Below are positions 15,658 through 24,395 of a DNA stretch of 54,885 bases, in pieces. The notes beneath the pieces were generated by a model that was not told where the DNA came from, ran no database searches, and was given only the letters and a program-made list of their open reading frames with translations. The translations under genes and the position numbers were made by a program. Source of the stretch: GCA-2708415 sp964351905 (GTDB taxonomy: Bacteria > Pseudomonadota > Alphaproteobacteria > Micavibrionales > Micavibrionaceae); contig CAYGPG010000011.1 of assembly GCA_964351905.1 (NCBI GenBank), positions 1 through 54,885 of the forward strand. The letters run 5' to 3'. The first letter of the stretch is position 1. Every line of letters begins with the position of its first letter.

Positions 15658-17261
15658 TGAATGTCTCCAACAATTTGAATAATTGCTTCATAATTTTCTG
15701 GAGCCTGAGATGCTGGTGAAACGCCAGCACCACCTGTAACATTTCCAGTATAACTCAGATCAGCAACTTGTTTTATAATCGTGACCTCGTAATCCAAAAG
15801 ACTGGTTGCTAGGGAGTCGCGAAGTTCGTTCACTTTACCAACGCTGATTTCCGTATCAACACTACTGGGAAATGATATCGTAAACGTCGCTTCTAATTTT
15901 TTTTTCTTTCGATCACTCCCACTTTGGTTTTCATATTGAAAGCTATTTTGAGAATTGCTGGATGCCGTATTTTCGATTTTCTTTATATTTATCTTTTTGA
16001 TTTGGATTTTATTATCGAGTGACTTTGCAATCTCATGAATAATTGTAAGAGGTTTGAGCTTTTCTTCTTCTAAACTTCCATAAATTCCAAGTGCATTATC
16101 TACAAGTCTAAAATCAAAACCGAGTTCCTTTTGGCGATCAAGCTCAATATTATATTCAGCAAATAACGAATCTGTTTTTTGAGTTGCAACAAGAAGTTGA
16201 TTTTGGGCGTCAGATGACTTCGTCCAATTTTGAAAAGCACCATAACCAAAATAACAAATACCAGCAAATAGGATAAACATTGCTATACTCGCAATTTTTT
16301 TAGGCTGCGTAAGTTGGGTTATTGAATTAGATTGCAAAGGAAGTTTAAAGGTATTTCTTTTTCCTAAAAACGCTGCATGGACAGGATCCGCATATCTATA
16401 GTCATCCTTTTTGCCAATTCGAACACCTAATATTTTTGAAATCTCCAACGCCGTCAAAAGATGAACATCCGCATCAACATTTATAAGGCTTTCCAACGAT
16501 TCCTTAGAAGATTCATTCGTAGAAATAATAACATCAAGACCATCTGTTGGATTATATCCAAAACGCGAGAGGTAACTCATCGTTGCATCTAATTCACTCG
16601 AGACTTCTTTTGCCCACATATCAGGCTCAACATCTGTATCAACTATTGGTGTTAAGCGAGTAAGTGCAAGTTCCCCATTGCGTGTAACAATTTGCCGCAG
16701 GCCACCATTATGGTGTTGTCCGATAAAAACAGTCCATATTGGCATAAAGCTTTTTGATTTTGCTAATTTTTTAGAGAGTGTTTGAACCATAACTGATGAT
16801 TCAATAGGCAGTAAATAGAACCCCTTTATAGGAGCATTGGAAACCCTTATGGCTTCTAAAGTTTTATTAAAAGAATCTGAGGCCGGCACAGCTGCAAACA
16901 AATAAGGTTTACCTTTAACATCTCCAGCAGCAGGGGACTTTTTATCTTTTAACTTTAACGCAGCGCGCACTTTATAATTTGGAAATGCAACACTTAAACG
17001 ACGTTTTAAAACATTCGCCTGATCAAGTGGGCTAACTTTAGGAATTCTCTCTTTTCTGTAATGCTGCTCTACCATGTCGTTTAAAACAACAATGGGAGCA
17101 CGGCTGCATTTTATTATGGCTTTAACAACCTGCCTACCAAAATCTTCCGTATTCCATAGAACAAAGTCAATCCGCTCAACATTTGAACTTTTAACTCTGT
17201 ATATCTGCAGACCTTCATCGCCCATCATAAGAACGCAGCGTGAAGAAGAGAAAAATGACAC
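15654..17261 (-). CDS. PilM/PilN-like fusion (MshI/GspL-type) assembly protein
   Basis: The 535-residue protein has a soluble N-terminal part of about 320 residues with actin-like features. Examples are the opening strand RCVLMMGDEGLQIYRV, then GELALTRLTPIVD and SELDATMSYLSRFGY. One membrane helix (SIAMFILFAGICYFGYGAF, about residues 322-342) follows, then a periplasmic domain of about 190 residues with a PilN-like ferredoxin-type pattern. It therefore looks like PilM and PilN joined in one chain, as in GspL-type proteins. A GTG start at 17261 with AAGG upstream fits best. It lies between the platform protein and the PilO-like gene, the expected place. Confidence 0.75.
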   Translation of the reverse strand: MSFFSSSRCVLMMGDEGLQIYRVKSSNVERIDFVLWNTEDFGRQVVKAIIKCSRAPIVVLNDMVEQHYRKERIPKVSPLDQANVLKRRLSVAFPNYKVRAALKLKDKKSPAAGDVKGKPYLFAAVPASDSFNKTLEAIRVSNAPIKGFYLLPIESSVMVQTLSKKLAKSKSFMPIWTVFIGQHHNGGLRQIVTRNGELALTRLTPIVDTDVEPDMWAKEVSSELDATMSYLSRFGYNPTDGLDVIISTNESSKESLESLINVDADVHLLTALEISKILGVRIGKKDDYRYADPVHAAFLGKRNTFKLPLQSNSITQLTQPKKIASIAMFILFAGICYFGYGAFQNWTKSSDAQNQLLVATQKTDSLFAEYNIELDRQKELGFDFRLVDNALGIYGSLEEEKLKPLTIIHEIAKSLDNKIQIKKINIKKIENTASSNSQNSFQYENQSGSDRKKKKLEATFTISFPSSVDTEISVGKVNELRDSLATSLLDYEVTIIKQVADLSYTGNVTGGAGVSPASQAPENYEAIIQIVGDIQ

Positions 17262-17285
17262 TTTGTTAGACCTTATTTATTATTC

Positions 17286-18500
17286 TTAAATATCGAGATT
17301 TTCAAAACTGGAGTAGATAGGGCCAAATACCCCAACAGCAATCCATAATATCATACCACCAAGAATAGCAGTTAGTGAAGGCTCAATCATAGAAATTACT
17401 TTTTGAACCTCTTCATCCACATCATTTGTGTAAAATTCGGCAACTTGATCCAATACTTCTGTTAAATTTCCAGATTCTTCACCGACTTTCATCATGCGAA
17501 CAACCATAGAAGGAAACTCTCCACTCTTATTCATCGCTTCAGAGAGAGAATCACCGGATTTAACGTAATCTTGAACATCTTCTAAGCCTTGCTTTAAAAC
17601 ACGATTGCTAACTGTTTTTGATGCCGCTTGCAAAGCGCTTAAAATATCGATACCACCCTTAAAGAGAGCCCCAAAAGTTTGTGAAAAACGTGCAATATTA
17701 ATTTTACGAATTAAATCCCCCATAACAGGGATACGTAATAAAAGACTATCGAATTGATAAGCAAATCCTTCTGAGGTTCTTAACAGCCCTGTTACACCAA
17801 CAACAAGAACCACAAGAGATATAATGACATTCATCCAATACAAGACAAAGAAATTTGATGTTGCCATTAAAGAACGTGTAGCAAGCGGTAATTCTTGATC
17901 TAAGGTACTGATAAAGCCAATGATCTGCGGAACAACAAAAGCCATCATGACAACAACCGTTACTATCACAGCTATCAGCAAAAAAAATGGATAGCGTGTC
18001 GCTTTACGCACCATGCTTTGCATAGAATCAACCCACTTCAAATATTTTACAAGCTGCTGACAAGCTCCTTGAATATCACCATTTTCTTCACCTGATGCGA
18101 TGAGTGACGTATGCAGACCACTAAACACTCTGGGGTGTGATGTCATTGCTTCAGAAAAAGAACTTCCTTCAGAAAGTTCGCGATACATCTCTGAAACAAC
18201 ATCACGAAAATTATCATTATCTGCTGTATCACGAATATCGGCCATACAGTCTAAAAGCGGAATACCTGCAGCTTGCATCTGTCTTAAGTTCATAAAAAAT
18301 TGCATAAGATCGCGAATTTTTACTTTTTTTCTACCTAAAGACCCAAAAAAGCTTTTTTGGGACGACAGGCCAGAACAACTAATAAGCTCTAATCCTGCAT
18401 CTTGAAGTTGGGAGAATAGATCTTGTTCATTCGCTGCTGTTAAAACACCACGAACAGGCTTACCCATGTCATTAATGGCTCTGTATTTATATTTTTCCAC
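17286..18500 (-). CDS. GspF/PilC-family platform protein (MshG-like)
   Basis: The 404-residue inner-membrane platform protein would anchor the extension and retraction ATPases. Two repeated GspF domains are visible. The first is at about residues 65-190 (MQFFMNLRQMQAAGIPLLDCM, then LHTSLIASGEENGDIQGACQ). The second is at about 265-390 (RFSQTFGALFKGGIDILSALQ, then VVRMMKVGEESGNLTEVLDQV). Three membrane helices are present, including FFLLIAVIVTVVVMMAFVVP and the C-terminal LTAILGGMILWIAVGVFGPI. The start is GTG with CGAGG eight bases upstream. It lies between the assembly ATPase and the PilM/PilN-like gene. Confidence 0.93.
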   Translation of the reverse strand: MEKYKYRAINDMGKPVRGVLTAANEQDLFSQLQDAGLELISCSGLSSQKSFFGSLGRKKVKIRDLMQFFMNLRQMQAAGIPLLDCMADIRDTADNDNFRDVVSEMYRELSEGSSFSEAMTSHPRVFSGLHTSLIASGEENGDIQGACQQLVKYLKWVDSMQSMVRKATRYPFFLLIAVIVTVVVMMAFVVPQIIGFISTLDQELPLATRSLMATSNFFVLYWMNVIISLVVLVVGVTGLLRTSEGFAYQFDSLLLRIPVMGDLIRKINIARFSQTFGALFKGGIDILSALQAASKTVSNRVLKQGLEDVQDYVKSGDSLSEAMNKSGEFPSMVVRMMKVGEESGNLTEVLDQVAEFYTNDVDEEVQKVISMIEPSLTAILGGMILWIAVGVFGPIYSSFENLDI

Positions 18501-18529
18501 CCAAAAACCTCGTAATCTAAAATTATTAT

Positions 18530-20515
18530 TTATTTAGTGATATCGACAACTTTGGACACAGCTTCAAACGTCGTTTTACCTTCTAGAATCTTAATCATAG
18601 CATCTTCACGCATGTTCTTAAATCCTCCAGCAACCGCAACTTCATTTAACTCCGCTTTTGTACCTTTACGGGCAACTATCTCATCCATGGCCTGGTCAAA
18701 AAGAAGAACTTCTGCAATTGCAACACGACCTTTATAGCCTTGTCCTACACAATTATCGCACCCCCCTTGCTTAGCCTTAAAAATTTCTGGGGCATCAGTC
18801 ACTCCTAACAATAAACATTCTTCATCTGTTGCTTGATGAGGTTGCTTACAATTCGGGCAAAGCGTTCTCGTTAAACGCTGTGCAAATATAGAAATAATAT
18901 TTCCAGCAACCATACCGGGCATCATTCCTAAATCAAATAAACGTGGTAAGGCGCCAAAAGAATCATTTGTATGTAAAGAAGTGTAAACTTGATGACCTGT
19001 CATCGCCGCCTGCAGAGCCATTTCAGCTGTCGTCTTATCACGCACCTCCCCGACAAAAATAATGTCAGGATCTTGACGAAGGAGTGCACGAATACCATCT
19101 GCAAAATCCAAGACACCTTCACGGATTTGTGTTTGACGTATCATGGGCAAAGAATATTCAACAGGGTCTTCCAGTGTTTGAATATTCACATCCACAGAGT
19201 TAATTTCATTCAACATAGAATAAAGCGTTGTCGTTTTACCCGACCCTGTTGGTCCAGTCACAATAACAATTCCTTCAGGTCGCTTTTGCGCCTTTGCAAT
19301 ACGTTCTCTGTTCATGTCACTAAAGCCTAAAGATGAAAGTGGCATGATACTGGATCTTTTATCCAAAACACGCATAACAATGTTTTCACCATGCACAGTT
19401 GGCAATGAAGACACACGAAAATCTACATCATGCCCGCCTACTGTCATTTTAATACGGCCATCTTGTGGTGCCAATTTATCCGCAATATTAAGTGACGCCA
19501 TAAGTTTAATACGTTGCGAAAGTCCGTTCCAATGTTGTCTATGTAAGATTTGAACTGTCGCAAGTACGCCATCCATACGGTAACGAAGACGAACAAAATT
19601 TTCTTCTGGTTCAAAATGAAGATCAGACGCACCAGCTTTAACAGCTTCGAAAATTAAAGCATTTACAAGGCGAACAAGAGGATGGCTGTAAGCCTCCTCT
19701 TCAGAAAGTCCTGCAATTTCTTCCAATTCTTCAGGATCTTGTGTCTCCAACTCCTTTAAAATTGCGCTGACCGAGCTCGCATACCCATAAGCAGCGTCAA
19801 TCGCTTCGGCAATAACATGGGGTGTTGACACAAAAGGTTTAAGCTTTACCCCCTTGGGCATGTGCTTCTTTACAATATCAAGCGCAACCACATCATAAGG
19901 ATCAGCCATAGCAACAAGCAATTCTTGCCCCTCTTCTAATAAAGAAAATGGTAAGACGTGATGCTTTAATGCAATATTTTTTTCAATAATGGAAAGTGCC
20001 TCGCCATCAATAAGCATGGCTTTAGGATCAAAAACACCAAAACCTGATGATTTTGCCAGAAAGCTACTAAGTGTTTCGGCGTCAATGAAGCCAAGGTCAA
20101 CCATGACCTCACCTATCATTTTGTTGGAAACTTTCTTTTCTTGTAAAGCGACATTTAATTGGTCAGGTGTAATGACACCCATGCTAACCAGCTTGTCGCC
20201 CATACGCATAGGACCACCACGACCTGCGATATCATTGTTTTGAACAGTTACCTCTTTTGAAGTCACCACCTGTTCAGAATTTTTGGGGGCATTCGCATGG
20301 GATGCCTTCCCCGCTACATCTTCCTCCAGTACAAATTCGATCTCTTCGTTCATATTGGTGCTGGTATCAGGCTCAATAATTTTTGGATTTGGCTTAGCTG
20401 GCCTTTGAAATGTAGGCTTTTGAGCAGGTTTAATCTTAGAGGAATCTGGATTCATATCCATCTCTTCATCAAAAACTAATCCTGGTTCGCTCAACGGCGT
20501 ATTATCTTTCGTCAT
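18530..20515 (-). CDS. mshE: MshE-like pilus extension ATPase with MshEN domain
   Basis: The assembly ATPase has about 661 residues and is the first gene of the pilus operon. A disordered N-terminal stretch of about 105 residues precedes an MshEN domain (about 105-250). Its first repeat reads RMGDKLVSMGVITPDQL, close to the RLGxxLxxxG cyclic-di-GMP-binding motif of MshE. The ATPase core has Walker A TGPTGSGKTTTLY (about residue 423), LEDPVEYSLP, RQDPDIIFVGEVRD and TGHQVYTSLHTNDS. The zinc tetracysteine CPNC ... CDNC lies at about 553-590. ATG 20515 is chosen over TTG 20521; neither has a clear ribosome site. C-di-GMP control of pilus extension is plausible from the family. Confidence 0.93.
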   Translation of the reverse strand: MTKDNTPLSEPGLVFDEEMDMNPDSSKIKPAQKPTFQRPAKPNPKIIEPDTSTNMNEEIEFVLEEDVAGKASHANAPKNSEQVVTSKEVTVQNNDIAGRGGPMRMGDKLVSMGVITPDQLNVALQEKKVSNKMIGEVMVDLGFIDAETLSSFLAKSSGFGVFDPKAMLIDGEALSIIEKNIALKHHVLPFSLLEEGQELLVAMADPYDVVALDIVKKHMPKGVKLKPFVSTPHVIAEAIDAAYGYASSVSAILKELETQDPEELEEIAGLSEEEAYSHPLVRLVNALIFEAVKAGASDLHFEPEENFVRLRYRMDGVLATVQILHRQHWNGLSQRIKLMASLNIADKLAPQDGRIKMTVGGHDVDFRVSSLPTVHGENIVMRVLDKRSSIMPLSSLGFSDMNRERIAKAQKRPEGIVIVTGPTGSGKTTTLYSMLNEINSVDVNIQTLEDPVEYSLPMIRQTQIREGVLDFADGIRALLRQDPDIIFVGEVRDKTTAEMALQAAMTGHQVYTSLHTNDSFGALPRLFDLGMMPGMVAGNIISIFAQRLTRTLCPNCKQPHQATDEECLLLGVTDAPEIFKAKQGGCDNCVGQGYKGRVAIAEVLLFDQAMDEIVARKGTKAELNEVAVAGGFKNMREDAMIKILEGKTTFEAVSKVVDITK

Positions 20516-20537
20516 TTTCAATCAACTTATTTAATAT

Positions 20538-20567
20538 ATTGTAATCAATCATAGATATGCGTTACAA
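20538..20567 (-). promoter_or_regulatory. Possible sigma70 promoter of the pilus operon
   Basis: On the minus strand TTGTAA (20562-20567) and TACAAT (20538-20543) are spaced by 18 bases. Transcription would start about 15 bases before the ATG of the extension ATPase. It is judged by eye only. Confidence 0.35.
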
Positions 20568-20722
20568 ATTTCACGCATTAGATTATTATGAAAATTCAGT
20601 AAGTTACCCTCATCTTTAATCTAAAGGAAAAAGGTTAACGGAAAGATAATAATTTTTTAACTTTACCCTTGAAAAAGTATTTTTTATTTGCTTAATGATA
20701 TGTAAATTATTGTGAGGTGAAT

Positions 20723-21886
20723 ATGTACGATACTATCAAAAGCTTATTTAAGTTAGCCGCTAAAGATTGGGTTCCTAATTGGTTTAAATTATTTTCAGAT
20801 GATGTAAATGGCGGATTTCATGAACGCTTAGATAGTGACGGGCAACCTATTAATATGCCCAAAAGGCTTTTAACGCAGTGCCGTCTGCTCTTAGTATACT
20901 CCCAAGCTGACGAAGCGCACGAAGGTTCTTCGCTAAGCCCTTATCGTAGAAAAATAGATGAAGCATTTAAATTTATTATTGATAAATATCACAACCCTGA
21001 AACGGGCGGCTCTGTTTTTAGCATTAACACTGATAATTCCATTGCTAATCCTAAATATGATTTATATGGCCACGCATTTATTTTACTAGGCGCTGCGGCT
21101 TATTATAAAGCCACGGGCAATGAAGAAGCTCTAACATTTGCTAAAACAACATTTAATTTTGTTAAAGAAAAATTCAAGCTTCCTAATCAGCCTGGTTATG
21201 CAGAAGCATTAGACGATGATTTAAATCCCATCCCAGAGATGCGACGTCAAAACCCGCATATGCATATGATGGAAGCGTGTATATATATGTACGAAGCTTC
21301 AGATGATCAAGATTATCTGGATATGGCTGACGAAATGCTTGAGCTGTTCTTTGATAAACTTTTGGATAAAGAAAGCCAAACATTGGGTGAGTTTTTTGCC
21401 GATGACCTATCACGCCATCCAACAGAGGGCCATAAAGTAGAAGCTGGCCACCACGCAGAATGGGTATGGCTTTTAAAGCGTTATCAAGAAGTTTCTGGAT
21501 CAAAAGATCCACGCATAGAAACTACGATGGACTCTCTTTTCACTTGGGTTAAAACGCATGGTATTGACCCTAAATATGGCGGTATTTTTAACGAACAAGA
21601 TCGCAAAGGGAATATCATTAATGACAACAAACGTATCTGGCCTAATTTAGAAACGGTTAGAGCCGCGGCAATAATGACCTCTAGCGACAAACATCGTGAA
21701 GATGCGAATAAAATTATTGACGCCACAACGGATTTATTAAAAAAACATTATATCGATGCTACTACGGGAGAATGGACTGAGTTTCTAGATCGCAAGTTAA
21801 ATCCAACTACTGATTATAGACCTGGAACGACACCATATCACATTATGCCTGTTCTAACGGAGACAGTAGGGTATCTACCTAAATAA
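20723..21886 (+). CDS. AGE-family sugar epimerase/isomerase
   Basis: The protein has about 387 residues and an (alpha/alpha)6-barrel pattern of the N-acylglucosamine 2-epimerase / mannose isomerase family. Conserved segments are GGFHERLDSDG, RLLTQCRLL, YDLYGHAFIL, NPHMHMMEA, AGHHAEWVWLL (about residue 241), KRIWPNLETVRA and TTPYHI (about residue 369). The last two His-containing segments match the catalytic histidines of the family. The substrate is probably a free hexose such as mannose or fructose rather than GlcNAc, given the kinase and mannose-6-phosphate-isomerase-like genes that follow; this is inference. ATG 20723 with GAGG upstream is preferred to GTG 20717. It is the first gene of a five-gene operon divergent from the pilus locus. 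Confidence 0.85.
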   Translation: MYDTIKSLFKLAAKDWVPNWFKLFSDDVNGGFHERLDSDGQPINMPKRLLTQCRLLLVYSQADEAHEGSSLSPYRRKIDEAFKFIIDKYHNPETGGSVFSINTDNSIANPKYDLYGHAFILLGAAAYYKATGNEEALTFAKTTFNFVKEKFKLPNQPGYAEALDDDLNPIPEMRRQNPHMHMMEACIYMYEASDDQDYLDMADEMLELFFDKLLDKESQTLGEFFADDLSRHPTEGHKVEAGHHAEWVWLLKRYQEVSGSKDPRIETTMDSLFTWVKTHGIDPKYGGIFNEQDRKGNIINDNKRIWPNLETVRAAAIMTSSDKHREDANKIIDATTDLLKKHYIDATTGEWTEFLDRKLNPTTDYRPGTTPYHIMPVLTETVGYLPK

Positions 21887-21911
21887 TTTATAATGGAGAG
21901 TGAGAGTAACA

Positions 21912-22703
21912 ATGAGATTACCTGATTTATTTGATTTTAAAGCATTATTTATTGATATTGATGGCACAGCCGTGAATTCAGAAGCCATTATAAGGGAAGT
22001 TATTCATGAAATATCCTTACCTGCTGGCTATGACGTAAAACCTAAAGACTGGGATACACTAGCTGGTTTAGGCGACATTGGTGTTTGGACTCAAATTGTA
22101 AAATGGTGTCCTGAATTTGCAGAAACATTTCCAACGGGCGAGGATTTCGAAAACGCTCGATTAGAGAGATATGTCGAAAGAATAGGAGAAGTACAACCAT
22201 ACAAACCTGTTCAAGATTTGGTAAATATGTTTATCCAAAATGGAAAAGATGTCTGTGCCGTCACAAACTCTCCACCAAGAATAGCTAACCCACATTTGAT
22301 AAAAACTGGCTATCCTCATAAAACAATGGGTTTATTTACTCAAGATCATGCATATGCAGTAAATTTACCAACTAAGCCAGAACCACACTTATATGATATG
22401 GCTTATCATGCAACTGGAGCTGCACGCTTATCTAGAGGCGTAGGAGACGTGTTTAATAAAATAAATTGTCTTGTTTTGGAGGATTCGCCAACTGGCGTAA
22501 AAGCTGGACTAAAAGCTGGAATGACAGTTATTCAATTCACAGATATGTGTGGTGAAATGGATCCTGATGAAGTACGCGAATTAGAAGAAGCCCATGGCGG
22601 AAAATATATCCCCATGACTTTTGCGGATTTAGAAAATATCTTGAAATCTACTTCAGCACCCGCTAATGACATTGAAAGAGCTCCAACAGCACAAGTGGTA
22701 TAA
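21912..22703 (+). CDS. HAD-superfamily sugar phosphatase/phosphomutase-like protein
   Basis: The protein has about 263 residues and all four HAD motifs: FIDIDGT (catalytic Asp pair), CAVTNSPP (Thr), TKPEPHLYD (Lys) and LVLEDSPTGVKAG (acidic). An alpha-helical cap follows motif I. This is the beta-phosphoglucomutase/sugar-phosphatase subfamily, so it should act on a hexose or hexitol phosphate. It lies between the AGE isomerase and a ROK kinase, two bases before the latter. The ATG at 21912 is chosen; a GTG at 21900 in the same frame is also possible because GGAG lies just before it. Confidence 0.85.
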   Translation: MRLPDLFDFKALFIDIDGTAVNSEAIIREVIHEISLPAGYDVKPKDWDTLAGLGDIGVWTQIVKWCPEFAETFPTGEDFENARLERYVERIGEVQPYKPVQDLVNMFIQNGKDVCAVTNSPPRIANPHLIKTGYPHKTMGLFTQDHAYAVNLPTKPEPHLYDMAYHATGAARLSRGVGDVFNKINCLVLEDSPTGVKAGLKAGMTVIQFTDMCGEMDPDEVRELEEAHGGKYIPMTFADLENILKSTSAPANDIERAPTAQVV

Positions 22704-22705
22704 AA

Positions 22706-23710
22706 ATGAGAATTGGTGTCGATTTAGGTGGTACAAAAACCGAAGTTATTTGTTTAGATGAAAATAACGGCAAAGAACTATACCGCCATCGCGTTCCTTC
22801 CCCTAAAGGAGATTACGGCAAAACCGTAAAGAATATTCAGGCTTTAGTAGAAGAAGCTGAAAAAATAACAGGCTTAAAAGGCACTGTTGGTGTTGCCATT
22901 CCAGGAACTGTTTCTGCCGTTACAGGCTTGGTAAAAAACGCTAATTCAACATGGCTGAATGGCCACCCTTTGGATAAAGACCTGAAAAAAGTTCTATCAA
23001 GAGAAATACGTCTGCAAAATGACGCAAACTGCTTTGCTGTTTCAGAAGCTGTTGATGGCGCAGGAACTGGTGCAAAGGTTGTTTTTGGAATTATTATTGG
23101 AACTGGTTCTGGCGCAGGCGTTGTTATCAATGGAAAACCGCTAGGCGGGCTAAATGGTATTGGTGGCGAATGGGGACATAACACCTTACCTATGCCGCGT
23201 ATTTATCTTCCTGAAAGTGATAAGCTTGATCAACATTTTGAAACTGACGGGCGCTTTAAAGAAGTTCAAGAGGCTAATATCTCTTTCTTTGCCGATGACA
23301 TGGCGTGGAATGAATATCCTGGTCCTGAATGTTATTGCGGCAAACGTGGATGTATTGAAACATGGTTATCTGGCACAGGGTTCAAGCGTGATTATCACCG
23401 CGTTGAAAAAGAAGAGCTTTCCACTCATGACATTATTGCCAATATGAAAAAAGGAGAACCAAAGGCGGTAGCGGCTTTTGAAAGATATGCAGATCGTTTT
23501 GCCCGAGCCCTATCTGGAATCATGAACATTATTGACCCAGACATCATAGTGCTTGGTGGCGGTATGAGCAATATTCAGGAAATTTACACAGCGGTACCTA
23601 AAATTTGGGATAAATACGTTTTTTCAGACACCGTTGAAACAAAAATCCTTCCTCCTCGTCACGGTGATTCCTCTGGAGTACGTGGTGCAGCATGGCTTTG
23701 GAATGACTAA
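22706..23710 (+). CDS. ROK-family sugar kinase, copy 1
   Basis: The 334-residue kinase shows the ATP-binding motif GVDLGGTKTEV at its N-terminus. The sugar-binding stretch QNDANCFAVSEA, the catalytic GEWGHN and the ROK zinc site CYCGKRGCIETW follow. NIIDPDIIVLGGGMSN near the C-terminus is also typical of ROK. Fructokinase or glucokinase activity is likely; the exact sugar cannot be read from sequence. It shares the ATGACTAA junction with the next gene (eight-base overlap), so the two are translationally coupled. A close paralogue lies downstream of that gene at 24382-25380. Both end in GDSSGVRGAAWLWND, pointing to a duplication. Confidence 0.93.
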   Translation: MRIGVDLGGTKTEVICLDENNGKELYRHRVPSPKGDYGKTVKNIQALVEEAEKITGLKGTVGVAIPGTVSAVTGLVKNANSTWLNGHPLDKDLKKVLSREIRLQNDANCFAVSEAVDGAGTGAKVVFGIIIGTGSGAGVVINGKPLGGLNGIGGEWGHNTLPMPRIYLPESDKLDQHFETDGRFKEVQEANISFFADDMAWNEYPGPECYCGKRGCIETWLSGTGFKRDYHRVEKEELSTHDIIANMKKGEPKAVAAFERYADRFARALSGIMNIIDPDIIVLGGGMSNIQEIYTAVPKIWDKYVFSDTVETKILPPRHGDSSGVRGAAWLWND

Positions 23711-24395
23711 AAATCTAGACATTTTAAACCCACATTACGACTGGAACGACCCAGAAAATCAAAAAGCGATTACGAAAGCACGGGATTATGACACGGCTTT
23801 TATTAATCAAGATGCTGAAGCCTTAGAAGCTTTTGAAAGAGAGGCTTTAGGCGGCGCTACTGGTTATGCTGTTGGCACTAAAGTTAATTCTCCATGGGGT
23901 GATAATACAGTTCTTGAGGCGCATATAGGCCCTCTTGGTGCAAACGAAGATGTGGCAAAAAAAGAAATCACTGTAAAACCAGGCTTTATGCTCTCTCTTC
24001 AACGCCATCGCGGTCGTGAGGAGACATGGGTCGTAGAAAGCGGTACTCTTACCGTTATCTCTGATGGGCAACGTATTGAAGTGCCAGCGAGTGAAAGCAT
24101 CCAATTGCCTAAAGGAAATGTACATTGTATGATTAATACACATGACGAGCCTGTTAAAGTCATTGAAACGCAAACAGGTTTTTGTCGTGAGGCAGATAAT
24201 GTGCGCCTTGTTGACTTTAACAACCGCCCGACAATACCGCTTTTAACAAAGAGCGAAGGAGAATCCGCCATCCTTTACGCACAAATCCATGCTGAGATTA
24301 AACAAAAATTTGGTTGCAAAACCTCGCCTAATCCCGCTTTAATGTCGTCTGATTATAAAGAAACAATCAGCGGCTTAAAACATGAGCAACTATAA
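23703..24395 (+). CDS. Mannose-6-phosphate isomerase-like cupin (type II)
   Basis: The protein has about 230 residues. The N-terminal half (about 60 residues) is unrelated to known motifs by eye. The C-terminal half is a cupin of the type II phosphomannose isomerase kind: GFMLSLQRHRGREETWVVESGTL, then SIQLPKGNVHCMINTHDEPV and VIETQTGFCREADNVRLVD. In two-domain GMP/PMI enzymes this domain interconverts mannose 6-phosphate and fructose 6-phosphate. The nucleotidyltransferase domain is absent here. The start at 23703 overlaps the end of the first ROK gene, and the end overlaps the second ROK gene by 14 bases. Usual PMI signatures such as QxHHHRxEHW appear as QRHRGREETW, so the metal site has diverged. 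Confidence 0.82.
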   Translation: MTKNLDILNPHYDWNDPENQKAITKARDYDTAFINQDAEALEAFEREALGGATGYAVGTKVNSPWGDNTVLEAHIGPLGANEDVAKKEITVKPGFMLSLQRHRGREETWVVESGTLTVISDGQRIEVPASESIQLPKGNVHCMINTHDEPVKVIETQTGFCREADNVRLVDFNNRPTIPLLTKSEGESAILYAQIHAEIKQKFGCKTSPNPALMSSDYKETISGLKHEQL

